Shown here: one piece after another, positions 1 to 6,512 of the stretch | How positions within the stretch are numbered: the stretch's first letter is position 1 | Layout of the letters: the number at the start of each line of letters is the position of its first letter | Assembly (NCBI GenBank): GCA_049287565.1 | Contig: JBAQGA010000236.1 | Coordinates: forward strand, 1-12,426 | Length of the DNA stretch: 12,426 bases | DNA from: UBA8522 sp049287565 | GTDB taxonomy: Bacteria > Acidobacteriota > Aminicenantia > Aminicenantales > UBA8522 | Direction: 5' to 3' | The notes under the pieces: generated by a model | What the model saw: the letters and a program-made list of their open reading frames with translations, nothing else | Database searches by the model: none | Told to the model about the DNA's origin: nothing | Program-made: the position numbers and the translations under genes

Positions 1-7
1 CCTTTCT

Positions 8-39
8 AATTGCGACACAGTCTCGGACGGGAGAGGGAA
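8..39. repeat. Partial copy of dispersed palindromic repeat (one arm)
   Basis: The segment starting AATTGCGACACAGTCTC and continuing into a G/A-rich tract resembles both arms of the large inverted repeat at 8631-8729. The first 17 bases match the right arm at 15 positions. ATTGCGACACAG is an exact match to the reverse complement of the left arm. Only one arm is visible; the other would lie left of the window. The element is probably a non-coding repeat family of this genome (inference). Confidence 0.55.
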
Positions 40-57
40 TTTTTTACTCTTCATTTC

Positions 58-103
58 ATGAATAATCCAGGCTAGATATTGCCTGATCCCTGGGCTTATT
101 CAT
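58..103. other. Stem-loop in the leader region of the first operon
   Basis: ATGAATAA (58-65) plus CCAGG (67-71) pairs with CCTGG (89-93) plus TTATTCAT (96-103). This gives a 13-bp stem with a small asymmetric internal loop (T against GC) and an apical loop of 17 bases. No T-run follows on either strand, so it does not look like an intrinsic terminator. It lies upstream of the likely promoter of the 199-2146 operon and could be a protein-binding palindrome or the end of an upstream unit; its function is unknown. Confidence 0.4.
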
Positions 104-140
104 ATGTTGGCCTGAACGGCTCGACCGGTCCAAGTTTGAA

Positions 141-170
141 TTGACGATCCTTTTCTTATGTTATTAGATT
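141..170 (+). promoter_or_regulatory. Candidate sigma70-type promoter of the lipoprotein operon
   Basis: TTGACG (141-146) is a near-consensus -35 box. With an 18-bp spacer it is followed by TAGATT (165-170), or with 17 bp by TTAGAT (164-169), as a -10. The start codon at 199 follows about 30 bp later with a strong Shine-Dalgarno GAGGAGGG at 185-192. The call is by consensus matching only. Confidence 0.4.
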
Positions 171-198
171 GTGACATCACGAATGAGGAGGGAAGAAT

Positions 199-741
199 AT
201 GAAAAAACTGGTCACACCTATTGCCCTGGTCGTTCTGCTTTGCCTTGCTTTTGGCTGTCAGGACAAAGAGGCGGTGGCAGAGCTAGAGAAATTCAAGGCC
301 CAGGCCGAGATTGAGGAACAGAACAAGGCTATAGTCCTCAGATGGTTTGAAGAGTTAAGCAAGAGCAATTTTGAAGCGTTGTACGAAGAATTATTTGCCC
401 CTGACAGAAAACAATACATGCCCCCCAATGCTGAACCAATGAGCTTTGAGGATTACAAGCTGATGGCGATAGGGCTTTATAATGCTTTTCCCGAAATCGA
501 GCATAATGTAGAAGATATAGTGGCTGAGGGGGACAAGGTCGTCGCGAAGATTTTGGTCCATACGGTTCATCAGGGAGAGTTTGCCGGGATACCCGCGACC
601 GGAAAGGAACTTGAGTGGACGGTCATCGCGATTTTTCAGATTTCGGATGGGAAGATCAAAACGAGATGGGAGATCGCCGATATTTTGGGCCTTTACGAAC
701 AGCTCGGCATGGAGCTCAAGCCGAAGGAGGGGGAGAAATAG
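199..741 (+). CDS. SnoaL-like (ester cyclase family) lipoprotein
   Basis: A 180-residue protein with an N-terminal lipoprotein signal: Lys-Lys, a hydrophobic stretch to about residue 18, then the lipobox AFGC with the modified Cys at 20. A short charged helical linker (about 22-42) precedes a NTF2-like fold of the SnoaL/ester-cyclase type (about 43-172). The diagnostic stretch is HQGEFAGIPATGKELEW followed by SDGKI and a terminal LGLYEQLG, all characteristic of the family. These proteins form small cone-shaped barrels that bind hydrophobic ligands; many have no known reaction, and none can be assigned here. It is expected to be anchored to a membrane by its lipid. The start is fixed by GAGGAGGG 6 bp upstream. 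It is the first gene of a likely operon with the membrane methyltransferase-like gene (68-bp gap) and the SDR. Confidence 0.85.
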   Translation: MKKLVTPIALVVLLCLAFGCQDKEAVAELEKFKAQAEIEEQNKAIVLRWFEELSKSNFEALYEELFAPDRKQYMPPNAEPMSFEDYKLMAIGLYNAFPEIEHNVEDIVAEGDKVVAKILVHTVHQGEFAGIPATGKELEWTVIAIFQISDGKIKTRWEIADILGLYEQLGMELKPKEGEK

Positions 742-809
742 AATCGCTTCTTTGAGACAAAGTGACTGCTCAAGGATTGACTTGAGTTGACGCGAGGGGG
801 AGGATTTTA

Positions 810-1388
810 ATGCTGTCCACTCCCGTTTACATAGTTGCATTCGTTGGGCTCATCGTCTTTGCTTTTATCGTTTTTCGGATCTTTGTCCGGCGCTCTTATC
901 TGCGGAGAGGCCGGCTCACCTGGCTTTCTTCCTCTCTTGAGTTGTTGGTCTTCTTTCTATTTGGAACTCTTGTCTGGCTGGACCTTCCTTCTGGCTGGCC
1001 TCCCAAGGATGTCCACCCCATTCTCCGTGCCGTCAGCTGGTTGTGTATCGCCATCGGTCTATCTGCGATGTTCATCTTGATATTCTGGTTTGGGTGGTTA
1101 CGCGCGATGGGCCAAAATGTGGATGCCTTAATACAGTCTGGGCCTTACCGGATGACCAGAAATCCGCAGATTATCGCCTGTTTTATAGCTGTTTTTGGAT
1201 ATGCGCTTTTCTGGCCATCATGGCACACTCTTGGATGGGTGATCTTGTTTTCGGTTATGGCCCATGTGATGGTACTGACCGAGGAGGAACATTTGCGTAA
1301 TATTTTTGGAGAAAGGTATATTCAATACTGCACTCGTGCTCCCCGCTATATGGGCGTCCGCTGCCTTTTTTCCCGGCTTGCGTTATAA
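810..1388 (+). CDS. Isoprenylcysteine carboxyl methyltransferase-like integral membrane protein
   Basis: A 192-residue polytopic membrane protein with about five hydrophobic segments (roughly residues 5-25, 43-60, 70-97, 120-137 and 140-155). The C-terminal part carries the hallmark of the ICMT/phospholipid-methyltransferase superfamily: GPYRMTRNPQ (about 111-120), then EEEHLRNIFGERYIQY and a terminal APRYM. These regions form the SAM-binding site in characterised members. Bacterial members methylate unknown, often lipid or lipid-linked, substrates, so the substrate here cannot be named. The start at 810 is supported by the purine-rich Shine-Dalgarno GAGGGGGAGG at 793-802. Its stop overlaps an ATG in the next gene's frame (TAATG at 1386-1390), consistent with cotranscription. 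The middle codons are richer in T than those of the downstream cassette. Confidence 0.82.
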   Translation: MLSTPVYIVAFVGLIVFAFIVFRIFVRRSYLRRGRLTWLSSSLELLVFFLFGTLVWLDLPSGWPPKDVHPILRAVSWLCIAIGLSAMFILIFWFGWLRAMGQNVDALIQSGPYRMTRNPQIIACFIAVFGYALFWPSWHTLGWVILFSVMAHVMVLTEEEHLRNIFGERYIQYCTRAPRYMGVRCLFSRLAL

Positions 1389-1429
1389 TGGAGCCGTCTT
1401 ATGAGCCTGATTTTTGGCGAGGGAATGCC

Positions 1430-2146
1430 GTGAAAAATCGAATCGCCCTGGTCACCGGGAGCAGCCGGGGGATCGGCCGCGAAATTGCCATTATGCTGGC
1501 TGAAGACCTTGATGGTGTTGCCGTTCACTACAAGGAAAATGAGAAGGCCGCCGCCGAAGTTGTGGCAAGGATAGAGGAGAAAGGGAAATCCGCTAAAGCG
1601 TTCTCCGCCGACCTGACTTCCGAGCAGGAAACCAATGGGTTGGTCCGCAGGGTGGAAGAGCATTTTGGGCGGCTGGATGTCCTGGTCAACAATTTCGGCC
1701 CGATTATCGTCAAGCCCTGGCAGGAGCTTACGACCGTCGACTGGGAAATGATGTACCGGAGCGTTTTCCTGAGCGCCGTTTGGGGAATCACGGCCGCACT
1801 CCCGGGTATGAGAGGGCGCGCTTGGGGCAGGATCATTAACATCGGATATAACCGCGTCGAACAGCTCAGCGCCTTTTCCAAGATCACGGCTTATGCGGTG
1901 GCCAAGACGGCTCTTCTCATCCTGACCCGATCCGCCGCCGCCTCGGAATTCAAAGCGGGGATCACGGTGAACATGGTATCGCCGGGTCTGATCGAGGGGG
2001 GGATCATGCCCGCGGGCGGGAAGATTTCAGCGGAATATTTCGGCAAGAAGACGGATGTCGCCGAGGCCGTCCGCTTCCTCGCTTCCGATAGGGCCGCTCA
2101 TATCACCGGCACGAACCTGATCGTCGCCGGCGCTTGGAAGCTTTAG
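1430..2146 (+). CDS. SDR-family oxidoreductase (FabG-like, atypical active site)
   Basis: A classical short-chain dehydrogenase/reductase of 238 residues if it begins at GTG 1430, which has the Shine-Dalgarno GAGGGA 5 bp upstream and puts the Rossmann motif TGSSRGIG (TGxxxGxG) at the usual distance. An in-frame ATG at 1388 overlaps the previous stop but lacks a ribosome site and would add 14 unusual residues. Further landmarks are NNFGP (NNAG position), ITAYAVAK (catalytic Tyr-x3-Lys), NMVSPG and the terminal ITGTNLIVAGAWKL. The catalytic Ser expected about 13 residues before Tyr is not in its place; the strand reads NIGYNR. This subgroup of SDRs with NIG is known, but its reaction is not clear to me. 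It probably acts with NAD(P)H on a small hydroxy/keto substrate. It is the last gene of the operon. Confidence 0.85.
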   Translation: MKNRIALVTGSSRGIGREIAIMLAEDLDGVAVHYKENEKAAAEVVARIEEKGKSAKAFSADLTSEQETNGLVRRVEEHFGRLDVLVNNFGPIIVKPWQELTTVDWEMMYRSVFLSAVWGITAALPGMRGRAWGRIINIGYNRVEQLSAFSKITAYAVAKTALLILTRSAAASEFKAGITVNMVSPGLIEGGIMPAGGKISAEYFGKKTDVAEAVRFLASDRAAHITGTNLIVAGAWKL

Positions 2147-2868
2147 ACTTTGCCCCGGCGGGATTGCTTGAGCCTCTCCAGGAATGGTTTGTAGAGAAAA
2201 CTCCGCTCGTCCAGCTCACAGAGCTGCTTGAACATCAGTCGTGTGACCGTGAAGCTCAGCATGTCCGGGGGGAGGTGCTGTCGCATGGCAATGTCGGTGG
2301 CGCCGATCGATGCCTGGGGGACACTCAGATCGTTAAACGGCACGATTTGGGAGCACCCCGACCCGAACGGGGCGATCACCGGGGCAGGATCTTCAGGGGC
2401 ACTGTAGTACTGGGCGCCGATGGCCAGGGCACTCAGTTGGTCCGGGTTCACCAGGAAGGTGACGGTTTTGGCATGCGCCCAGGCTCCATCCTTGAGTGGT
2501 CCGAGAAAAAGATGCGGGTGTTCGGCCCGGTAGGGTTTTGCGGCGTCGATCCATTTTCCCATGAGCGCGTGGGAAGCTTTGAGCCCTTCGCCGTCGACCA
2601 AGAATTCGAGGAACTCCTCCCTTGACCGAAGTTGCACTCCCCACATCCAGTGACCGGCGCCGCCGCAGCCGTATCGATCCTCGGTGAGATGGAGCGTCTC
2701 GCCCCGGAGCCAGCACGGGTAGAATTCGTAGACGCATTGGCGGTCCTGAGGGCAGACGACTGGCTCAAAGACTGCGGGATCGGGGGCATCGTAGAAACCG
2801 ATGAGGGGTGCGCTAATGTCGAGCCTTTTTTTTAGTCGTTCGGGGTTGGGTTGCTTTTCTTTGGCCAT
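2143..2868 (-). CDS. DUF169 family protein
   Basis: A 241-residue soluble protein that I recognise as DUF169 (COG2043). It has the N-terminal PLIGFYDAPDP region and the Cys-rich segment CVYEFYPCWLRG followed by DRYGCGGAGHWMWG. Later come VNPDQLSALAIGAQYYS and GSGCSQIV, with a PPDMLSFTV stretch near the C-terminus. DUF169 proteins have no established biochemical function. The conserved cysteines could bind a metal or cofactor, but that is inference. The gene is convergent with the upstream SDR: bases 2143-2146 (TTAG) supply TAA on this strand and TAG on the other. It is divergent from the tandem-MerR regulator across a 163-bp gap that contains direct repeats, so it may be a target of that regulator. 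The start at 2868 has only a weak A-rich ribosome site. Confidence 0.82.
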   Translation of the reverse strand: MAKEKQPNPERLKKRLDISAPLIGFYDAPDPAVFEPVVCPQDRQCVYEFYPCWLRGETLHLTEDRYGCGGAGHWMWGVQLRSREEFLEFLVDGEGLKASHALMGKWIDAAKPYRAEHPHLFLGPLKDGAWAHAKTVTFLVNPDQLSALAIGAQYYSAPEDPAPVIAPFGSGCSQIVPFNDLSVPQASIGATDIAMRQHLPPDMLSFTVTRLMFKQLCELDERSFLYKPFLERLKQSRRGKV

Positions 2869-2950
2869 GGTTTATTTATCGCACGCCCTATCTCTTTTGG
2901 CAAGGGGCCAGGATAAAGGTCTCACCGCCAATCCGCATAGAAAAAAGAGC

Positions 2951-2980
2951 TTGACAGGGGCACAATATTTAATCAATCAT
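2951..2980 (+). promoter_or_regulatory. Candidate promoter of the MerR-radical SAM operon
   Basis: TTGACA (2951-2956) is a perfect -35 box. With an 18-bp spacer the -10 would be AATCAT (2975-2980, 4 of 6 to consensus). Transcription would then start near 2987, inside the first copy of the direct repeat described next, which fits repression by a protein bound there. The weak -10 is the reason for moderate confidence. Confidence 0.4.
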
Positions 2981-2981
2981 A

Positions 2982-3026
2982 TACGTATAGGTTGTAATAA
3001 TGAGTAATAAATTTGTACGTATAGGT
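2982..3026 (+). promoter_or_regulatory. Two direct repeats TACGTATAGGT, likely operator
   Basis: TACGTATAGGT occurs exactly at 2982-2992 and 3016-3026, 34 bp apart start to start, between the DUF169 and MerR genes. Each copy begins with the self-complementary TACGTA. The second copy ends 5 bp before the TTG start, so its AGGT also serves as the only visible Shine-Dalgarno. An 11-bp perfect duplication in a short AT-rich divergent promoter, next to a regulator with two MerR-type DNA-binding domains, makes an autoregulatory operator the simplest reading (inference). Confidence 0.55.
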
Positions 3027-3031
3027 ATCAT

Positions 3032-3748
3032 TTGAACAATCACATCTTCACCCGGGATGAGTTTATCGCCAGGTTTAAGCTCCAGGAGGCGTCTCTCCGG
3101 GAATGGGAGAGGACCAAACTGGTAAAGCCGGTCGGTTTCACCGATGACCGGGTCCCTCTCTATTCGGAAGAGGTGATGGCGAGGATCGGGTATATTCAAA
3201 AGCTCACCGATTTCGGTTACGAAACAGACGATATTCAGAAAATTCTCAAGAAAGTGGGGCTGCCGAAGACCGTCGAAAGAAAGCAAAAATCCAAGGATAC
3301 GGACCAGTACCTGACCATCGGAAACCTGGCCGAACGCGTCAGGCTGAGCCCGCGGACGATCAAGCACTGGGAGGACAAGGGTATCATCGAGCCCGATATG
3401 CGCAGCGAGGGCGGGTTCCGGCTCTATTCGGAAGTCTATATCTATTTTTGCGAACTGATCCGGGACCTTCAGCTCTTCGGCTACACCCTCGAGGAAATCA
3501 AGGAGAGATCCGATTATTTTCGATATTTCTTGGCTATCCAGGAAAATCTAGAGGCCTTCCCCAAGGCCGAGGTTTCGAGCAGGCTGGATGCCATGCTCAT
3601 GGAGATCAAGGCCCTTTCCGATAAGATGAGCCTTCTCGATAAGGGCATCCAGCGCTGGGAAGACCTGCTCAAGAAGAAAAGGAAGGAAATCTTGAGTCTG
3701 AAAGCCAAGAACCTAAAAAGGGACAGCAAAAAAACAAAGAGAGAGTGA
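3032..3748 (+). CDS. Transcriptional regulator with two tandem MerR-type DNA-binding domains
   Basis: A 238-residue protein. Residues about 5-70 form one MerR-like winged-helix domain (FIARFKLQEASLREWERTKLV, then PLYSEEVMARIGYI and FGYETDDIQKIL). A linker rich in Lys follows, then a second, more canonical MerR domain at about 91-165 (YLTIGNLAERVRLSPRTIKHWE, GGFRLYSE, LFGYTLEEIKE). Residues about 185-225 look like a dimerising coiled coil with a very basic tail. Typical MerR proteins have one such domain and an effector domain; here no effector domain is visible. The start is TTG at 3032, because an in-frame stop lies at 3008 and no other plausible start occurs before the first helix. The gene ends 1 bp before the radical SAM gene, so they are almost certainly cotranscribed and probably controlled by this protein through the repeats upstream. 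Confidence 0.8.
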   Translation: MNNHIFTRDEFIARFKLQEASLREWERTKLVKPVGFTDDRVPLYSEEVMARIGYIQKLTDFGYETDDIQKILKKVGLPKTVERKQKSKDTDQYLTIGNLAERVRLSPRTIKHWEDKGIIEPDMRSEGGFRLYSEVYIYFCELIRDLQLFGYTLEEIKERSDYFRYFLAIQENLEAFPKAEVSSRLDAMLMEIKALSDKMSLLDKGIQRWEDLLKKKRKEILSLKAKNLKRDSKKTKRE

Positions 3749-3749
3749 C

Positions 3750-5183
3750 ATGAGCAAGATTGTTTTCATCGAACCCAAGGCTCCCAACCTGCATATTTTT
3801 TCGCGCTTCCCCCTGCCCCGGCTGGGCCCGATCATCCTGGGCACGATGATGAAGCAGCGGGGCTGGGAGGTGGAAATTTTCGTCGAGGAAATGAGAGAGA
3901 TCGATTTCGAGATTGTAGAATCCGCCGACCTGGTGGGAATTTCGACGATCACTTCGACCGCCCCCAGGGCTTACGCCATAGCGGATAGAGTCAGGGAAAA
4001 AGGCGTTCCGGTCGTCATGGGGGGGCCGCATGTGACGTTTTTGGCCGATGAGGCTCTAGAGCATTCCGATTTCGTCATCCGCGGGGAAGGGGAGCAGACT
4101 CTGATGCCTTTTATCGACGCCTGGGAAAAAGGGGGGGGCTTCTCGGACATTCCCAATTTATCTTACAGGGAGAACGAGGAGATCATCCACAATCCTCTCC
4201 GGCCATTCGTCAAGGACCTCGATCAAATCCCGTTCCCGGATCTGTCCTTGCTCAAATCGATGAAAAAGGGGATATCCGGGTTGAGCAGCATCCCCGTCCA
4301 GACGTCCAGGGGCTGCCCATTTGACTGTTCTTTCTGTTCGGTAACCGGCATGTTCGGCAAAAAATACCGGTTCCGCTCGACGGAAAATATCATCGAAGAG
4401 CTGCGGCGCTACAATGAGCGGAAGAAGCTCATTTTTTTCTACGACGACAATTTCACGGCCGACCGCAAGCGCGCCAAGCTTTTGCTGGAAGCGATGATCC
4501 AGGAGAGGTTCAAGTTCAAGTGGACGACCCAGGTGCGCGCCGACGTGGCCAAGGACCTGGAGCTGGTCAGGCTGATGAAGAAGGCCGGCTGCCATACGCT
4601 CTACATCGGTTTTGAATCGGTTAACCCGGAAAGCCTGAAGTCTATGAAAAAAAAGCAGACGGTCGAAGAGATCGCGGAGGCCATCAAGGTCCTCCGCAAG
4701 CATCGGATCGGCATTCACGGGATGTTTGTCTACGGATTCGACGAAGATGACTGGAAGACCGTCAAGCAGACGGTCAAATTCGCCAAGAGGTCCAGGCTGA
4801 ACTCGACCCAGTTCCTCATCCTGACGCCTCTTCCCGGATCGGAATTTTATGATAAAGTGAGCCGTGAGAATCGGATCCAATTCCATGATTGGGCCCTCTA
4901 CGATGCTCATCACGTCGTCTTCCGGCCGGCCCGCCTGTCCCTTTTCGACCTCCAGCGGGCCCAGATCTTCAGCCACAAGAAGTTCTATTCGCTAAAGGAA
5001 TCGGCGAAGAGGCTGCTCAAGGGGAAATGGTTTGATGTGGCCATCGCCGCTTATGCCAGGAACCTGAACCGGGTCTGGCAGAAAAAAAATGAACTCTACC
5101 TGAAGGCTATCCAACTGCTCAAGTCGCAGAAGGGACCTAAGCTATCGATCGACTACCGGGAAGAAGTCACCCTCGACCGCTAA
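3750..5183 (+). CDS. B12-binding-domain radical SAM protein
   Basis: A 477-residue enzyme of the cobalamin-dependent radical SAM superfamily (COG1032, BchE/HpnJ-like). Residues about 1-150 have the Rossmann-like B12-binding fold (LGTMMKQRGWEVEIF, DLVGISTITSTAPRAYAIAD, VVMGGPHVTFLADEAL, VIRGEGE). The canonical DxHxxG cobalamin ligand motif is not evident, so base-off cobalamin binding is uncertain. The radical SAM core (about 178-400) has the iron-sulfur motif C189-x3-C193-x2-C196 (RGCPFDCSFC), then FYDDNFTADRKRA and IGFESVNPESLKSM. The C-terminal region (about 400-470) resembles the DUF4070-type extension. Such enzymes commonly methylate or rearrange unactivated carbons in lipids, tetrapyrroles or natural products; the substrate is unknown. 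It follows the tandem-MerR gene by 1 bp and is probably expressed on demand. Confidence 0.88.
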   Translation: MSKIVFIEPKAPNLHIFSRFPLPRLGPIILGTMMKQRGWEVEIFVEEMREIDFEIVESADLVGISTITSTAPRAYAIADRVREKGVPVVMGGPHVTFLADEALEHSDFVIRGEGEQTLMPFIDAWEKGGGFSDIPNLSYRENEEIIHNPLRPFVKDLDQIPFPDLSLLKSMKKGISGLSSIPVQTSRGCPFDCSFCSVTGMFGKKYRFRSTENIIEELRRYNERKKLIFFYDDNFTADRKRAKLLLEAMIQERFKFKWTTQVRADVAKDLELVRLMKKAGCHTLYIGFESVNPESLKSMKKKQTVEEIAEAIKVLRKHRIGIHGMFVYGFDEDDWKTVKQTVKFAKRSRLNSTQFLILTPLPGSEFYDKVSRENRIQFHDWALYDAHHVVFRPARLSLFDLQRAQIFSHKKFYSLKESAKRLLKGKWFDVAIAAYARNLNRVWQKKNELYLKAIQLLKSQKGPKLSIDYREEVTLDR

Positions 5184-5240
5184 GGCGGGACCGAACGAGA
5201 CAAAGCATCGCCGCGCCCCGATCGAGATAAGAAGAGCTTT

Positions 5241-6038
5241 CTAGAGATTATGGCCTCCCGAGACCTTGATGACCTGGCCCGTCAGCCAGCGGGCCTGATC
5301 GGAGGCCAGGAAGACGATGACGTCGGCGATGTCCTCGGGCGTCCCGACTCGCCCCAGAGGAATCTCCGGCAACACCTTTTCCACCAATTCAGCGCTCATC
5401 CACCCGGTTTGAACCGGACCCGGTGCGACCGTATTCACGGTGACCCCGAGAGGGCCGACTTCCCAGGCGATGCTTCGGGTATAGGCTTCGATGGCCGCCT
5501 TGCTTGCTCCATATGAAATTTGGGTGGCAAAGGCTTGGGCCGCGTCGGTGCTGAGGTTGATGATTCTTCCCCAAGTTCCGCCCCGCCTTTTGTGTCTCTT
5601 GACGAATTCCGAGATCAGGAGCACCCCCGCCCTTGTGTTCACGGCAAAATGTCTCTCGATGTTCGGCGCCGTCGCTGAAAATATATTATCGGGCATTTCG
5701 CAGTGGGCGGCATTATTGACCAGGATGTCGACTTGACCGAAGGCCCTTTCCGCCTCAGCGAACAGTCCGGGAATTGACTCTGGAAGCATCAAATTGGCTT
5801 CCGCAATAACCGCCTTGACCCCCAGGCCTTTGATCTGATCGGCCAATTCGCCGGCTCTCTCCTTTCCCCCAAAGGCGTATTCGGCCTGGAAGGGCTCTTC
5901 GACCTCGCCCTTCCGGCCGAGGTAGTGGACCACGACATTGGTCCCTTGTTCAGCGAAGGCTAGGGCGGTTGCCCTCCCAATCCCGGTGTTCGCCCCGGTA
6001 ACCAAGGCCGTCTTATCTTTGAGTTGCGAATCGATCAT
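5241..6038 (-). CDS. SDR-family oxidoreductase (FabG/glucose-dehydrogenase-like)
   Basis: A classical SDR of 265 residues from ATG 6038, chosen because AGAGGG lies 9 bp upstream and the Rossmann motif TGANTGIG then falls at a normal position. An in-frame ATG at 6059 would add seven residues and lacks a good ribosome site. Visible landmarks are TGxxxGIG, NNAAH (NNAG position), NLSTDA with the catalytic Ser, ISYGASKAA with Tyr and Lys, NTVAPGPVQTG, and the terminal GRVGTPEDIADVIVFLASDQARWLTGQ...GGHN. The catalytic tetrad is therefore intact, unlike the SDR at 1430-2146. It is an NAD(P)H-dependent oxidoreductase, substrate undetermined. An insertion of about ten residues after the second strand (GRKGEVEEPFQAEYAFGG) is a little unusual. 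It is convergent with the radical SAM gene (57-bp gap, no clear terminator). Confidence 0.87.
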   Translation of the reverse strand: MIDSQLKDKTALVTGANTGIGRATALAFAEQGTNVVVHYLGRKGEVEEPFQAEYAFGGKERAGELADQIKGLGVKAVIAEANLMLPESIPGLFAEAERAFGQVDILVNNAAHCEMPDNIFSATAPNIERHFAVNTRAGVLLISEFVKRHKRRGGTWGRIINLSTDAAQAFATQISYGASKAAIEAYTRSIAWEVGPLGVTVNTVAPGPVQTGWMSAELVEKVLPEIPLGRVGTPEDIADVIVFLASDQARWLTGQVIKVSGGHNL

Positions 6039-6092
6039 TGCTTTGCGCCCTCTGAACATTTTAGCTTGCCAGCGACGAGAATTGAAAGCAAT

Positions 6093-6123
6093 TTTATAAT
6101 CAGAGATGCTCCCTTTTGGTCAA
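6093..6123 (-). promoter_or_regulatory. Candidate promoter of the second SDR gene
   Basis: On the minus strand TTGACC (6123-6118) and TATAAA (6098-6093) are separated by 19 bp; TTATAA with an 18-bp spacer is an alternative. Transcription would start near 6086, about 48 bp before the ATG at 6038. The -35 box lies within the first codons of the truncated PIN gene, implying the promoter is intact although that neighbour is not. Confidence 0.35.
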
Positions 6124-6433
6124 CGCCCTGGAGAAGGATTCTTATCTTCTGATGACTTCCGTCAATTTCGGCGAGGTTTATTATGTCGTCCTAAGAAGAC
6201 ATGGGCCAGAAAAGGCGGAAGAGGTCGCTAGGACTATCCAGGCGCTTCCCGTCGAGATCGTCGATGTTGACCGGTCTTTGGCCAAAGAAACCGGCCGATT
6301 CAAGGTCAAACATAAAATTTCATTCGCCGATTGCTTCGCCGCCGCCCTGACAAAGATAAATAAGGGTGAGCTGCTTACGGGAGACAGGGAATTCGAACAG
6401 CTCGAGAGTGATATAAAAATAGTCTGGATATAG
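6116..6433 (+). pseudogene. N-terminally truncated PIN-domain (VapC-like) toxin remnant
   Basis: The 105-residue open frame matches the C-terminal three quarters of a VapC-type PIN nuclease. TSVNFGEVYYVVLRRHG carries the helix-2 acidic Glu, FADCFAAALTK the third acidic residue, and TGDREF the fourth. The usual first strand with the first catalytic Asp, about 25 residues (typically LDxSAL...), is absent. Reading back in frame there is a stop at 6083, and the space is filled by the promoter and start of the divergent SDR gene. The only start is a TTG with no convincing ribosome site, and no antitoxin gene is adjacent. A full VapC is an Mg-dependent RNase; this copy lacks one of four metal ligands, so it is probably an inactive leftover of a toxin-antitoxin locus. 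A functional short variant cannot be excluded. Confidence 0.72.
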
Positions 6434-6477
6434 ACTTTCTCCATTTCTGCCAGAGAACCTCATTCAGAATTTTCCAC

Positions 6478-6506
6478 TTGACAAAGGCCTGGCGGCATCT
6501 TATTGT
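6478..6506 (+). promoter_or_regulatory. Sigma70-type promoter of lexA
   Basis: TTGACA (6478-6483), a 17-bp spacer and TATTGT (6501-6506) form a near-consensus promoter. Transcription would start around 6512-6514, exactly at the first copy of the GGTGAACA repeat, leaving a leader of only about 10 nt before the ATG at 6523. The TTG at 6478, which could be read as a start codon, is the -35 box. Confidence 0.65.
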
Positions 6507-6512
6507 ATCTAA

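Noticed and set aside
1966..1973. GGTGAACA inside the first SDR gene as a LexA half-site
   Set aside because: A single half-site within a conserved coding motif (VNM), without the tandem second copy.
4158..4976. 272-codon minus-strand open frame antisense to the radical SAM gene
   Set aside because: The plus-strand product has diagnostic motifs through this stretch; the antisense frame shows no domain and no ribosome site of note.
5184..5240. Possible bidirectional terminator between the radical SAM and SDR genes
   Set aside because: Only a 4-5 bp imperfect pairing is visible; no convincing stem and T-tract.
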